Of a stretch of DNA of 5,111 nucleotides, positions 1 to 5,111 are shown in pieces (the stretch's first letter is position 1; the number at the start of each line of letters is the position of its first letter). Location of the stretch: assembly GCA_024280135.1 (NCBI GenBank), contig JAJRQS010000152.1:1-5111 (forward strand), given 5' to 3'. Origin of the DNA: Bacteroidota bacterium. GTDB lineage: Bacteria > Bacteroidota > Bacteroidia > Chitinophagales > Saprospiraceae. Both the position numbers and the translations under genes were made by a program. The notes under the pieces were generated by a model. The model saw only the letters and a list, made by a program, of their open reading frames with translations. It was not told the origin of the DNA and did no database searches.

Positions 1-1
1 A

Positions 2-421
2 GGGGTAACCCCTATGCTTGGTTTTAAGATAAAAGATACTCCTTTTTCTGTGGGTCCAAGGATTGGTTATACCTATGTTAGCCTAAAGGGAATAGCGACG
101 GATGGCAATGTACATCGGGTTGGGCTGCCTATTTTTACCACTGCAGCCTTTGCTAGATTAAAGTTTTTAAAACAATTTTTTCTACATGCTGAGTATGAAC
201 TTGAATGGAGTAAGCAAGCCTTTTTAAGCGGAAGATATTTGGCATTAGATAGCCGAACCAATGAAATATTGACCGAAAAGCAACAGATTGATAATTTTTA
301 TGTGGGCGGAGGGTATAGCCCAGGAGGGTATGAAATTATGGTGCTGTATAATTTTAATGTACCTAAAAACTCTCTAGAACAGCCTTTTTCTATTAGGGCA
401 GGAATGACCTTTAATTTTTAG
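2..421 (+). CDS. Outer-membrane beta-barrel protein, C-terminal part (5' end outside window)
   Basis: The reading frame is open from base 2 with no stop before the window edge, so this is probably the C-terminal end of a longer protein. The ATG at 14 is more likely an internal methionine, because no signal peptide follows it. The 140 visible residues alternate polar and hydrophobic/aromatic positions, as membrane beta-strands do. Examples are VGPRIGYTYVSLKG, FFLHAEYELEW, NFYVGGGYSP and GYEIMVLYNFNV. The protein ends in Met-Thr-Phe-Asn-Phe; a C-terminal phenylalanine closing the last strand is the classical signal for BAM-assembled outer-membrane proteins. Glycine- and aromatic-rich turns fit small Bacteroidota barrels of otherwise unknown function. 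A specific transport or adhesion role cannot be assigned. It is convergent with the cytochrome gene at 478-888. Barrel identity is an inference from pattern, not from a named motif. Confidence 0.75.
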   Translation, partial: GVTPMLGFKIKDTPFSVGPRIGYTYVSLKGIATDGNVHRVGLPIFTTAAFARLKFLKQFFLHAEYELEWSKQAFLSGRYLALDSRTNEILTEKQQIDNFYVGGGYSPGGYEIMVLYNFNVPKNSLEQPFSIRAGMTFNF

Positions 422-430
422 TTGGGTTGG

Positions 431-485
431 CCGTAGGGGTGTTGCATGCCGTAGTAGGGGTGTTGCATGCAACACCCCTACTGCG
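431..485. repeat. REP-like palindrome with a truncated direct copy
   Basis: Bases 453-482 form a perfect 30-bp palindrome centred on GCATGC. Each half reads AGTAGGGGTGTTGCA or its complement. After one G-T mismatch (452/483, a wobble pair in RNA) pairing continues at 451/484 and 450/485. A second copy of the left half, GTAGGGGTGTTGCATGC, lies at 433-449 in the same orientation as 454-470, but its right half is missing. The right arm (468-481) could therefore pair with either left arm, giving two exclusive hairpins. From general knowledge, palindromes starting GTAGGGG recur as dispersed REP-like elements in many bacterial genomes; I did not test copy number here. The element sits between convergent genes, a usual place for such repeats. 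Neither side has a T-run, so it is not a canonical intrinsic terminator, though it could block transcription or protect 3' ends in both directions. Confidence 0.85.
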
Positions 486-888
486 AAATCAATAATTTCT
501 GAATTCTAGGGATAGGCCCACTGCAACTGTTTTCATGGCAGACGATACAAGCATTAATAATATTGTTGTACGATTTTTTTTGTGTGCCTTTATCCGTCTC
601 CTTTAAGGTTTCTATTTGTGCAAGGTAGGCTTCCGCAAAACCATCAAAACTAGGCATCTTCATGCTTCCATCCGTAGGTTTAGCACTCAGGATACTTGAA
701 AAATCAGGTGTCTCAACAGGACGACCCTCTTCTACTGCCTTCTTGGCAGTTTTCCAGTGATTTTCCATTTTACGCATCAATAGCGCGAGTTCACTATCTC
801 CATTTGGATTGGTGGGTTCTACTTTTTTGGGCTCATTTGCGCAAGCGAAAAATAATAAGCTGGCGAAAAGGATGACGAATAACTTCAT
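478..888 (-). CDS. Small haem c lipoprotein, class II cytochrome-like
   Basis: This encodes a 136-residue protein. Residues 1-15 are a lipoprotein signal peptide (Lys2, then a hydrophobic run) ending Phe-Phe-Ala before Cys16, so it is probably lipid-anchored in the periplasm or outer membrane. A linker rich in Pro, Asn and Glu follows, then a helical region with Met-Arg-Lys-Met-Glu-Asn-His-Trp at about 38-45. The single haem motif Cys-Ile-Val-Cys-His lies at 114-118, only 18 residues from the end, followed by an extra Cys122 and GPIPRI. A CxxCH near the C-terminus after mostly helical sequence is the class II (c'/c-556) arrangement, in which an N-terminal-helix Met can be the sixth ligand; Met38 or Met41 is a candidate. 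The frame extends upstream to an ATG at 945, but a promoter box at 904-911 lies inside that extension and the signal peptide begins at 888, so 888 is chosen. The stop codon is supplied by the palindrome. An electron-transfer role is inferred; the partner is unknown. Confidence 0.85.
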   Translation of the reverse strand: MKLFVILFASLLFFACANEPKKVEPTNPNGDSELALLMRKMENHWKTAKKAVEEGRPVETPDFSSILSAKPTDGSMKMPSFDGFAEAYLAQIETLKETDKGTQKKSYNNIINACIVCHENSCSGPIPRIQKLLISQ

Positions 889-903
889 GGGTATCATTTT
901 GGA

Positions 904-911
904 CAAAGATA
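904..911 (-). promoter_or_regulatory. Putative -7 promoter box of the cytochrome gene
   Basis: Read leftward the bases are TATCTTTG, an exact match to the Bacteroidota -7 consensus TAnnTTTG. It ends 15 nt before the ATG at 888. Upstream, TTTA at 937-934 is a weak candidate for the -33 TTTG element, with about 22 nt between the two. Transcription would start near 897-899, giving a leader of about 10 nt. This excludes the upstream in-frame ATG at 945 and makes the ATG at 897 effectively leaderless. Confidence 0.55.
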
Positions 912-962
912 CTAAATTTTGAGAAGTTTGTAATAAATCCATCATTGCAATTGTAGAGTGCT

Positions 963-970
963 TATATTTG
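963..970 (+). promoter_or_regulatory. Putative -7 promoter box of the T9SS secreted protein gene
   Basis: TATATTTG matches TAnnTTTG exactly. Its end is 69 nt before the ATG at 1040, so the transcript would start near 975-977 with a leader of about 65 nt. The nearest -33-like word, TTGC at 945-948, is only 14 nt upstream, shorter than the usual spacing of about 19-21, so the -33 element is uncertain. The box lies about 50 bp from the divergent cytochrome box, so a common regulator could act on both; no operator is recognised. Confidence 0.4.
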
Positions 971-972
971 TG

Positions 973-1014
973 TTAAGTCTAATCTGTTTTTGTAGAACAA
1001 GAAAAAAGACTTAA
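973..1014 (+). other. Potential two-part hairpin in the 5' leader of the T9SS protein gene
   Basis: TTAAGTCT at 973-980 is exactly complementary to AGACTTAA at 1007-1014. Inside the loop, TTTTTGT at 987-993 can pair with ACAAGAA at 997-1003 through one G-U pair, leaving a three-base AGA loop. Together they make a long imperfect hairpin at or near the predicted RNA 5' end. An unstructured A-rich stretch (1015-1039) leads to the start codon. No T-run follows, so it is not a terminator. It resembles no riboswitch family I recognise; a 5' stabilising structure is the simplest reading. The pairing is AT-rich, so chance remains possible. Confidence 0.35.
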
Positions 1015-1039
1015 TTCTTTCACAAAAAAAACCTTTCAC

Positions 1040-2758
1040 ATGAAAAAAGTTTTTACCAAACAACTGATTTTAATGGCGATTTTTGCCTTGTTTACAATTA
1101 CAGCGCAAGCGCAAGACATTGTTATTACCGAGATAATGTACAATCCACCTGAGTCTGGACAGGATTCTTTAGAGTTTGTCGAAATTCTGAATAATACAAC
1201 AGCTACTTACGATATGACAGGAGCCGTTTTTGCTTTTGGTAATTCTGAATTTATATTTCCAAGCTTAATGTTAGGAGCTGGAGAATATACTATTGTTGCG
1301 GTAAATGATACTGCCTTTAATAGCGTATTTGGATTTATGCCGTATGAATGGACTGGATCAGGTCTAAGCAATAGCAAGAAATTTATTACTTTAAAAGATG
1401 TTAATGGCAGCTTTTTGGATTCACTGACCTATTATGATGATTGGTCTTCTGAGTCTGATGGCGGGGGAGCTTCATTGGTGCTTTGTGATGTAAAAGCTGA
1501 TAATAACTTGGGCTCTAACTGGATCGGAGCAACTACAGGTACTGGTGTGATGATTAATGGAAAAGAAATAAAAGCAAATCCTAATGCCGCTTCTGGGTGT
1601 CCATCAGGAATTGAAGTGAATAATGACGATGCGATAACGGCTACTGATGTGAGTCGCCCTATAGATGTATTGGAAAATGATGTCTTAGTGGGCGCCGTTT
1701 CTTCGCTTGTCGTTAGTACACCCACTCTTGGAACGGCTTCTGTGAATGCGGATAATGAAGTGGATTACACACCTCCTGCAGGTTCTTGTGGAGTGGTAGA
1801 TGAATTTACTTATACCGTAACAATGGATAATGGGCAAACAGGAACAGCGACCGTAAAGGTTACAGTTTTATGTGCGCCGGACTATACAATTGGATTAGTG
1901 ACAACAGAAGACGCAGCCGGTGTAGCAGATTCTTTAGAAGTTATTTGTACTTTAACGGGTGTGGTATATGGTGTGGACATGATTGGCGGTACAGGTGTCC
2001 AGTTTACCATGATTGATGCCAATGGAGATGGTATAGCTGTTAGAAGGGGTGATACGGATCTGGATTATACGGTGACAGAGGGAGATGAGGTCAGTGTCGT
2101 TGGAATGGTAGACCAGTTTAGAGGGCTGATACAGTTTTCAGCTGGAAAAATAACTAAAAATTCTGCTGGAAATACTTTGTTAGCGCCCACGGTTGTTACT
2201 CAGCTTGGAGAAGATACGGAGTCAAAGTTAGTGAAACTAGAAAATATGTACGTTGTGGATATGACTAAATGGTCTGATTCTGGCAGTGGTTTTAATATTA
2301 AAATTACTAATGGTGGCGCAGATACTATTGCAGTGCGTATTGATAAAGATGTAGACGCTTATGGTAATGCGACTTTGAAGTCAATGGTTGACGGTGCGAC
2401 TTTTAATTTGACAGGTATCGGAGCGCAATATGATAGTAGCTCGCCTTATACAGATGGGTATCAAATCTTTCCTAGATATGTAGCTGATTTTGATATTGTT
2501 TCATCTACAAATAACCCAGCTTTACAGGAAAATATCAATATTTATCCGAACCCTACAACGGGTGACTTCGTGATTGCGACTAGAGATTTGAAAGTAGATG
2601 AGATTCGCTTGGTGAATCTATTGGGACAGACTTTGACAACCGTAGTTACACCTGATGCAATGACTTCTTTATCTTTGGGTAGTTTTCCGAAAGGAGTTTA
2701 TTATGTAAATATTACAGCAGGTGATTCATTCACAACAATGAAAGTTCAGAAATTCTAA
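1040..2758 (+). CDS. T9SS-secreted lamin-tail / Ig-like / OB-fold-like multidomain protein
   Basis: This encodes 572 residues. Residues 1-24 are a Sec signal peptide (Lys2-Lys3, hydrophobic core, cleavage after Ala-Gln-Ala). Residues about 26-187 look like a lamin-tail domain: DIVITEIMYNPPESG, then EFVEILNN, later GGGASLVLCD, SNW and a closing Gly-Cys-Pro; Cys149 and Cys187 could form a disulfide. Residues about 194-278 match the cadherin-like/Big_9 type of Ig fold (VLENDVLVG, VDYTPPAGSCG, DEFTYTV, ending ATVKVTV). Residues about 282-375 resemble the OB-fold seen beside secreted nucleases (LTGVVYGV, VTEGDEVSVVGMVDQFRGL). Residues about 385-488 continue as a second beta-rich half (LVKLENMYVVD, IAVRIDKDVDAYG). 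Residues about 493-572 are a type A T9SS sorting domain: IYPNPTTGDF, LLGQ, LGSFPKGVYYVNI, final KVQKF. It should be exported across the outer membrane and anchored or released. No catalytic domain is seen, so adhesion or matrix/nucleic-acid binding is a guess. Its own promoter lies upstream and a strong terminator follows, so it is monocistronic. Confidence 0.88.
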   Translation: MKKVFTKQLILMAIFALFTITAQAQDIVITEIMYNPPESGQDSLEFVEILNNTTATYDMTGAVFAFGNSEFIFPSLMLGAGEYTIVAVNDTAFNSVFGFMPYEWTGSGLSNSKKFITLKDVNGSFLDSLTYYDDWSSESDGGGASLVLCDVKADNNLGSNWIGATTGTGVMINGKEIKANPNAASGCPSGIEVNNDDAITATDVSRPIDVLENDVLVGAVSSLVVSTPTLGTASVNADNEVDYTPPAGSCGVVDEFTYTVTMDNGQTGTATVKVTVLCAPDYTIGLVTTEDAAGVADSLEVICTLTGVVYGVDMIGGTGVQFTMIDANGDGIAVRRGDTDLDYTVTEGDEVSVVGMVDQFRGLIQFSAGKITKNSAGNTLLAPTVVTQLGEDTESKLVKLENMYVVDMTKWSDSGSGFNIKITNGGADTIAVRIDKDVDAYGNATLKSMVDGATFNLTGIGAQYDSSSPYTDGYQIFPRYVADFDIVSSTNNPALQENINIYPNPTTGDFVIATRDLKVDEIRLVNLLGQTLTTVVTPDAMTSLSLGSFPKGVYYVNITAGDSFTTMKVQKF

Positions 2759-2777
2759 TTTTAATATTTAGATTTTG

Positions 2778-2818
2778 AAAGCGGAGAAAACACTTGTTTT
2801 CTCCGCTTTTGTATTTTT
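2778..2818 (+). terminator. Intrinsic terminator after the T9SS protein gene
   Basis: AAAGCGGAGAAAAC at 2778-2791 pairs perfectly with GTTTTCTCCGCTTT at 2796-2809 around a four-base loop, ACTT. The 14-bp stem is followed by a T-rich tail (2807-2818, interrupted by GTA). It lies 20 nt after the stop codon at 2758. Nearly symmetrical A- and T-runs flank the core, but no leftward gene ends here, so rightward use is the relevant one. Confidence 0.92.
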
Positions 2819-2819
2819 G
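2812..2819 (+). promoter_or_regulatory. Putative -7 promoter box of the apbE operon, inside the terminator tail
   Basis: TATTTTTG fits TAnnTTTG and ends 16 nt before the ATG at 2836, almost the same spacing as the box ahead of the cytochrome gene. The start site would be near 2824-2826 with a leader of about 10-12 nt. A -33 element would have to fall inside the terminator stem-loop; only imperfect T-rich words are there (for example TTGTTTT from 2794). Confidence 0.45.
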
Positions 2820-2835
2820 TAGAAATATAAATCAA

Positions 2836-3858
2836 ATGAGAAATAAGGCTATATTGTTTGGGCTCGTTTTGTTGCTATTGGGGTGTGGGACTCAACAGCT
2901 TGCGCAAAAAAAGAACTTACACGGCAAAACAATGGGGACTACCTACCATATGTCTTACTTTGGACCTTTAAACACAGAAACAGCCAAAAAAGGAATAGAT
3001 TCTCTCCTGCTTGCCATCAATGAGGAGGTTTCGACCTTCATGCCCACTTCTACGATTTCTACTTTCAATACGGCTAAAACAGATACGACTATTATAGCAT
3101 TCTCCAATAAACATTTTTGGAAAAATCTCCTTGCGGCAAAAAAAATACATAAGCTGACCCAGGGTTTTTTTGATCCGACCGTGATGCCTTTGGTTAATTA
3201 TTGGGGGTTTGGTTACAAAGGACATAAGCTGAATAGCCAAGCCGATAGTTTAGAGATTGATTCGTTGCTTCAATATGTAGGATTTGATAAGTTATTTATC
3301 CGCAAGGATACCCTAATTAAAAGTCATTCAGACATGCAGTTGGATTTTAGTGCTTGCGCAAAAGGATATGCCATTGATGAAGTCGCCCACTGGTTTGAAG
3401 CACAGGGAGTTGAAAATTATTACATCGAAATAGGCGGAGAAAATAGAGCTGCCGGGAAAAAATTAAATGGAAAAATCTGGTCAGTTGGGTTAATTATTCC
3501 CAAAGAAAATGCAGCGGCAGAGGAGTATCAGACCATTATTACGCTGGATAATCAATCAATGGCAACCTCTGGAAATTATAGAAATTTTTATGAAGTAGCG
3601 GGCCAAAAATATAGTCATACCATCAATCCGAAAACAGGTTTTTCTGAAAGGAACACCCTGTTGTCGGCTTCTGTCCTTGCGGATAATTGCCTAAAAGCTG
3701 ATGCACTAGCAACAGGTATCATGGCGATGGGCTACGAAAAAACAAAAAAACTTTATCAATCTTTGGATAGTATTCAGATTATTCTTAAAATAGGCCAAAC
3801 AGACGGTACCATTAAAACAGAATTTTTGGGAATGGAAAATCCAAGAATTACAAATTGA
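2836..3858 (+). CDS. apbE: FAD:protein FMN transferase, ApbE family lipoprotein
   Basis: ApbE enzymes transfer FMN from FAD to a threonine of exported redox proteins such as Nqr and Rnf subunits, using Mg2+. This 340-residue protein carries the family landmarks in order: GKTMGTTY (30-37), GFFDPTVMPLV (110-120), DFSACAKGYAID (170-181), GGENRAAG (200-207), ATSGNYRNF (243-251), HTINPKTG (261-268) and ADALATG (288-294); Asp289 and Thr293 fall where the metal-site residues lie in the family. Length is normal. Residues 1-16 form a lipoprotein signal with lipobox Leu-Leu-Gly-Cys17, placing it in the periplasm on a lipid anchor. An in-frame ATG at 2794 exists, but it sits inside the terminator and upstream of the promoter box, so 2836 is chosen. 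The usual Gly-Gly-Ile before AKGY is Ser-Ala-Cys here; Cys174 is a small oddity. No flavinylation target is encoded in the window. The next gene begins 6 nt after the stop, suggesting an operon. Confidence 0.95.
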   Translation: MRNKAILFGLVLLLLGCGTQQLAQKKNLHGKTMGTTYHMSYFGPLNTETAKKGIDSLLLAINEEVSTFMPTSTISTFNTAKTDTTIIAFSNKHFWKNLLAAKKIHKLTQGFFDPTVMPLVNYWGFGYKGHKLNSQADSLEIDSLLQYVGFDKLFIRKDTLIKSHSDMQLDFSACAKGYAIDEVAHWFEAQGVENYYIEIGGENRAAGKKLNGKIWSVGLIIPKENAAAEEYQTIITLDNQSMATSGNYRNFYEVAGQKYSHTINPKTGFSERNTLLSASVLADNCLKADALATGIMAMGYEKTKKLYQSLDSIQIILKIGQTDGTIKTEFLGMENPRITN

Positions 3859-3864
3859 AAACTT

Positions 3865-4698
3865 ATGCTTGGAGTAGAATTAGAAAATGACTTGGTCTTC
3901 TTTGACATAGAAGCCACAGGTCTAAATATCATCAGAGATAAAATCTTACAGATTGCATTGATAAAGTATAGCCCTGGTAAAGAGGAGCCGCAAGAACTAG
4001 AATTATTAATTAATCCTGGTGTACCGATTTCACAAGAAGCCTTTGAAGTGCATGGTATCGGACCTGAGCAAGTACGTAATAAACCAACTTTTGCACAAGT
4101 CGCTCAACAATTATTTGATTTTATTGGGGGTGCAGACTTGGCAGGTTATAATTCTAATCGCTTTGATGTGCCGATGTTGATGGAGGAATTTGGGAATGCT
4201 GGATTTGAATTTGACATCTCTAAACGTAGGTTACTCGATATGCAACGCATCTTTTATAAAATGGAGCCCCGAACCTTGCGTGCAGCCTTGCGCTTCTATA
4301 AAGGAAAAGAAATTGAAAATGCCCATGATGCCATGGCAGATGTGCGTGCGACCATAGATGTATTCAATGGTCAATTGGATATGTATGAAAATAAAGAATG
4401 GATTGATCACGAGGGCTTTAGTCATCCGAACCCAGTCGTCAGAAGTGTGAATGCCTTACATGAGTTTACGCATGATGCTACGGCTGCGGACGCTACACGT
4501 CGTTTGAAATACGATAAAGATGGGAATCTCGTTTTTAATTTTGGGCAGAAAGCTGGAGAGTTAGTTGGAAAAACGTTGTATCACGATCGCAACTACTTGA
4601 ATTGGATGCTCAACAAAGATTTTTCTTCGCAGGTGAAACAGATGATTAAACAAGAAGTGTTAAAATATCAAACGGAATTGAAGAATGGGAAAGGGTAG
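3865..4698 (+). CDS. DEDDh-family 3'-5' exonuclease with ExoX-like C-terminal domain
   Basis: This is a DnaQ-like cytoplasmic nuclease of 277 residues. The three exonuclease motifs are complete: Exo I FFDIEATGL with Asp14 and Glu16, Exo II AGYNSNRFDVPML with Asp101, and Exo III HDAMADVRAT with His154 and Asp159. His at this position marks the DEDDh subclass with two-metal catalysis. EVHGI at 61-65 is a further family landmark. Residues about 213-265 form a second small domain (FNFGQKAGELVGK, then YLNWMLNKDF) of the type found at the C-terminus of ExoX-like proteins. Candidate roles are DNA repair, proofreading in trans, or degradation of short DNA or RNA. It lacks DNA polymerase III epsilon's clamp-binding context, so I do not call it dnaQ. 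It lies 6 nt after apbE and its last 14 nt overlap the next gene; cotranscription is likely although the functions are not obviously linked. Confidence 0.93.
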   Translation: MLGVELENDLVFFDIEATGLNIIRDKILQIALIKYSPGKEEPQELELLINPGVPISQEAFEVHGIGPEQVRNKPTFAQVAQQLFDFIGGADLAGYNSNRFDVPMLMEEFGNAGFEFDISKRRLLDMQRIFYKMEPRTLRAALRFYKGKEIENAHDAMADVRATIDVFNGQLDMYENKEWIDHEGFSHPNPVVRSVNALHEFTHDATAADATRRLKYDKDGNLVFNFGQKAGELVGKTLYHDRNYLNWMLNKDFSSQVKQMIKQEVLKYQTELKNGKG

Positions 4699-5111
4699 TG
4701 TCTTAATACTGTTGGGCCTTCTTGTTGCCTTTGGGTGTAGGCAACAGAAAGAGGGTTGTTTGGATGCCAATGCGCTCAACTTTGATGTGTCAGCGGATAA
4801 GGATTGTTGTTGCCAATACCCTTCTATTGTTTTGAAGACCAATTTTAAGAAAGATGATACCACGGGGTATAGTTTTTTTAATGGATATGAGTTGGATCCT
4901 GTTAGTGGAAAGGTGTATTTAATAAAATCCATTAGCTTTTTCATCAGTGGATTGGAGATAGAGGACGAGGATGGTTGGTTTAATCCTAAAGGGGAATCAA
5001 CGCGTTGGATTTACGATGTCTCACCTAAGGAAGAAAAGGTTTCTGATAATGTATGGCTGGTGAAAAGTCAAAAGGTGAGCAAAGACGGCTATGCTTTCGA
5101 GACTTTTAATG
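4685..5111 (+). CDS. MbnP-like lipoprotein, N-terminal part (3' end outside window)
   Basis: The frame starts at ATG 4685, overlaps the exonuclease gene by 14 nt in the next frame, and stays open to the window end (142 complete codons). The product begins with Lys3 and a hydrophobic run, then Ala-Phe-Gly-Cys18, a good lipobox, so it is an envelope lipoprotein. Residues 25-45 follow the Bacteroidota pattern C-x-D-x-x-A-x-N-[YF]-D...C-x-Y, here with a Cys41-Cys42-Cys43 run. From about 47, a beta-rich stretch with FNGYELDPVSGKVYLI and SISFFISGLEIED resembles the start of the MbnP domain, where a strand with an F/Y-I-S core follows a G-x-x-[YF] turn. MbnP proteins are periplasmic, often copper-related, and often sit beside a di-haem MbnH/MauG-like peroxidase that modifies a tryptophan. 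Trp98, Trp108 and Trp124 are visible, but no site can be assigned. The overlap suggests translational coupling to the exonuclease. Family assignment is moderate because the C-terminal half is missing. Confidence 0.72.
   Translation, partial: MGKGSVLILLGLLVAFGCRQQKEGCLDANALNFDVSADKDCCCQYPSIVLKTNFKKDDTTGYSFFNGYELDPVSGKVYLIKSISFFISGLEIEDEDGWFNPKGESTRWIYDVSPKEEKVSDNVWLVKSQKVSKDGYAFETFN

Noticed and set aside
1..13. Short palindrome AGGGGTAACCCCT at the window edge, sharing AGGGGT with the REP-like repeat
   Set aside because: It is only 6-bp arms around one base, cannot fold as a hairpin, and reads through as coding sequence (Gly-Val-Thr-Pro). Similarity to the 450-485 repeat is limited to six bases.
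431..485. Palindrome as a canonical bidirectional intrinsic terminator
   Set aside because: There is no T-run after the stem on either strand, and the perfect palindrome has almost no loop; a REP-like repeat is the better description.
431..485. CRISPR-like repeat unit
   Set aside because: Only one full and one half copy occur, 4 nt apart with no spacer, and no cas genes are present.
889..945. N-terminal extension of the cytochrome gene to the ATG at 945
   Set aside because: It would place polar residues ahead of a clear lipoprotein signal peptide, and the TAnnTTTG box lies within it.
1432..1725. Leftward open frame of 97 codons within the T9SS protein gene
   Set aside because: It lies fully antisense to a well-supported multidomain gene, has no promoter and no protein motif.
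2794..2835. N-terminal extension of apbE to the ATG at 2794
   Set aside because: That start lies inside the terminator stem-loop and upstream of the promoter box; the ATG at 2836 begins a complete lipoprotein signal.
4660..4944. Leftward open frame of about 94 codons over the MbnP-like gene
   Set aside because: It is antisense to the rightward lipoprotein gene, which has a proper signal peptide, lipobox and family motifs; the leftward product shows no recognisable features.

Overview
The window looks like ordinary chromosome from a member of the Bacteroidota. Three things point there. One secreted protein ends in a type IX secretion (T9SS) type A sorting domain. Three intergenic stretches carry the Bacteroidota -7 promoter word TAnnTTTG. 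Start codons lack Shine-Dalgarno sequences and are preceded by A/T-rich sequence. The composition is moderately AT-rich. I cannot place the organism below phylum with confidence.

Layout. (1) 2-421 (+) is the C-terminal end of an outer-membrane beta-barrel protein whose start lies outside the window. (2) 431-485 holds a REP-like palindrome plus a truncated copy, between two convergent genes; it supplies the stop codon of the next gene. (3) 478-888 (-) is a small lipoprotein with one haem c site near its C-terminus, resembling a class II cytochrome. (4) 889-1039 is a divergent promoter region with a TAnnTTTG box for each direction and a hairpin in the leader of the rightward gene. (5) 1040-2758 (+) is a T9SS-exported multidomain protein (lamin-tail, Ig/cadherin-like, OB-fold-like, sorting domain) with no catalytic domain that I can recognise. 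(6) 2778-2819 is a strong intrinsic terminator whose T-rich tail also contains the next promoter box. (7) 2836-3858, 3865-4698 and 4685-5111 (all +) form a tight probable operon: an ApbE flavin transferase lipoprotein, a DEDDh 3'-5' exonuclease with an ExoX-like C-terminal domain, and the N-terminal part of an MbnP-like lipoprotein that runs off the window.

Most products act in the envelope: an outer-membrane barrel, three lipoproteins and one secreted protein. Haem c, covalent flavin and possible copper chemistry suggest a loose redox theme. The exonuclease is the cytoplasmic exception. Nothing seen amounts to a clearly new system. The most rewarding points are the MbnP-like lipoprotein with its Cys-Cys-Cys motif, the nuclease-less lamin-tail/OB protein, and the palindrome that ends a gene.
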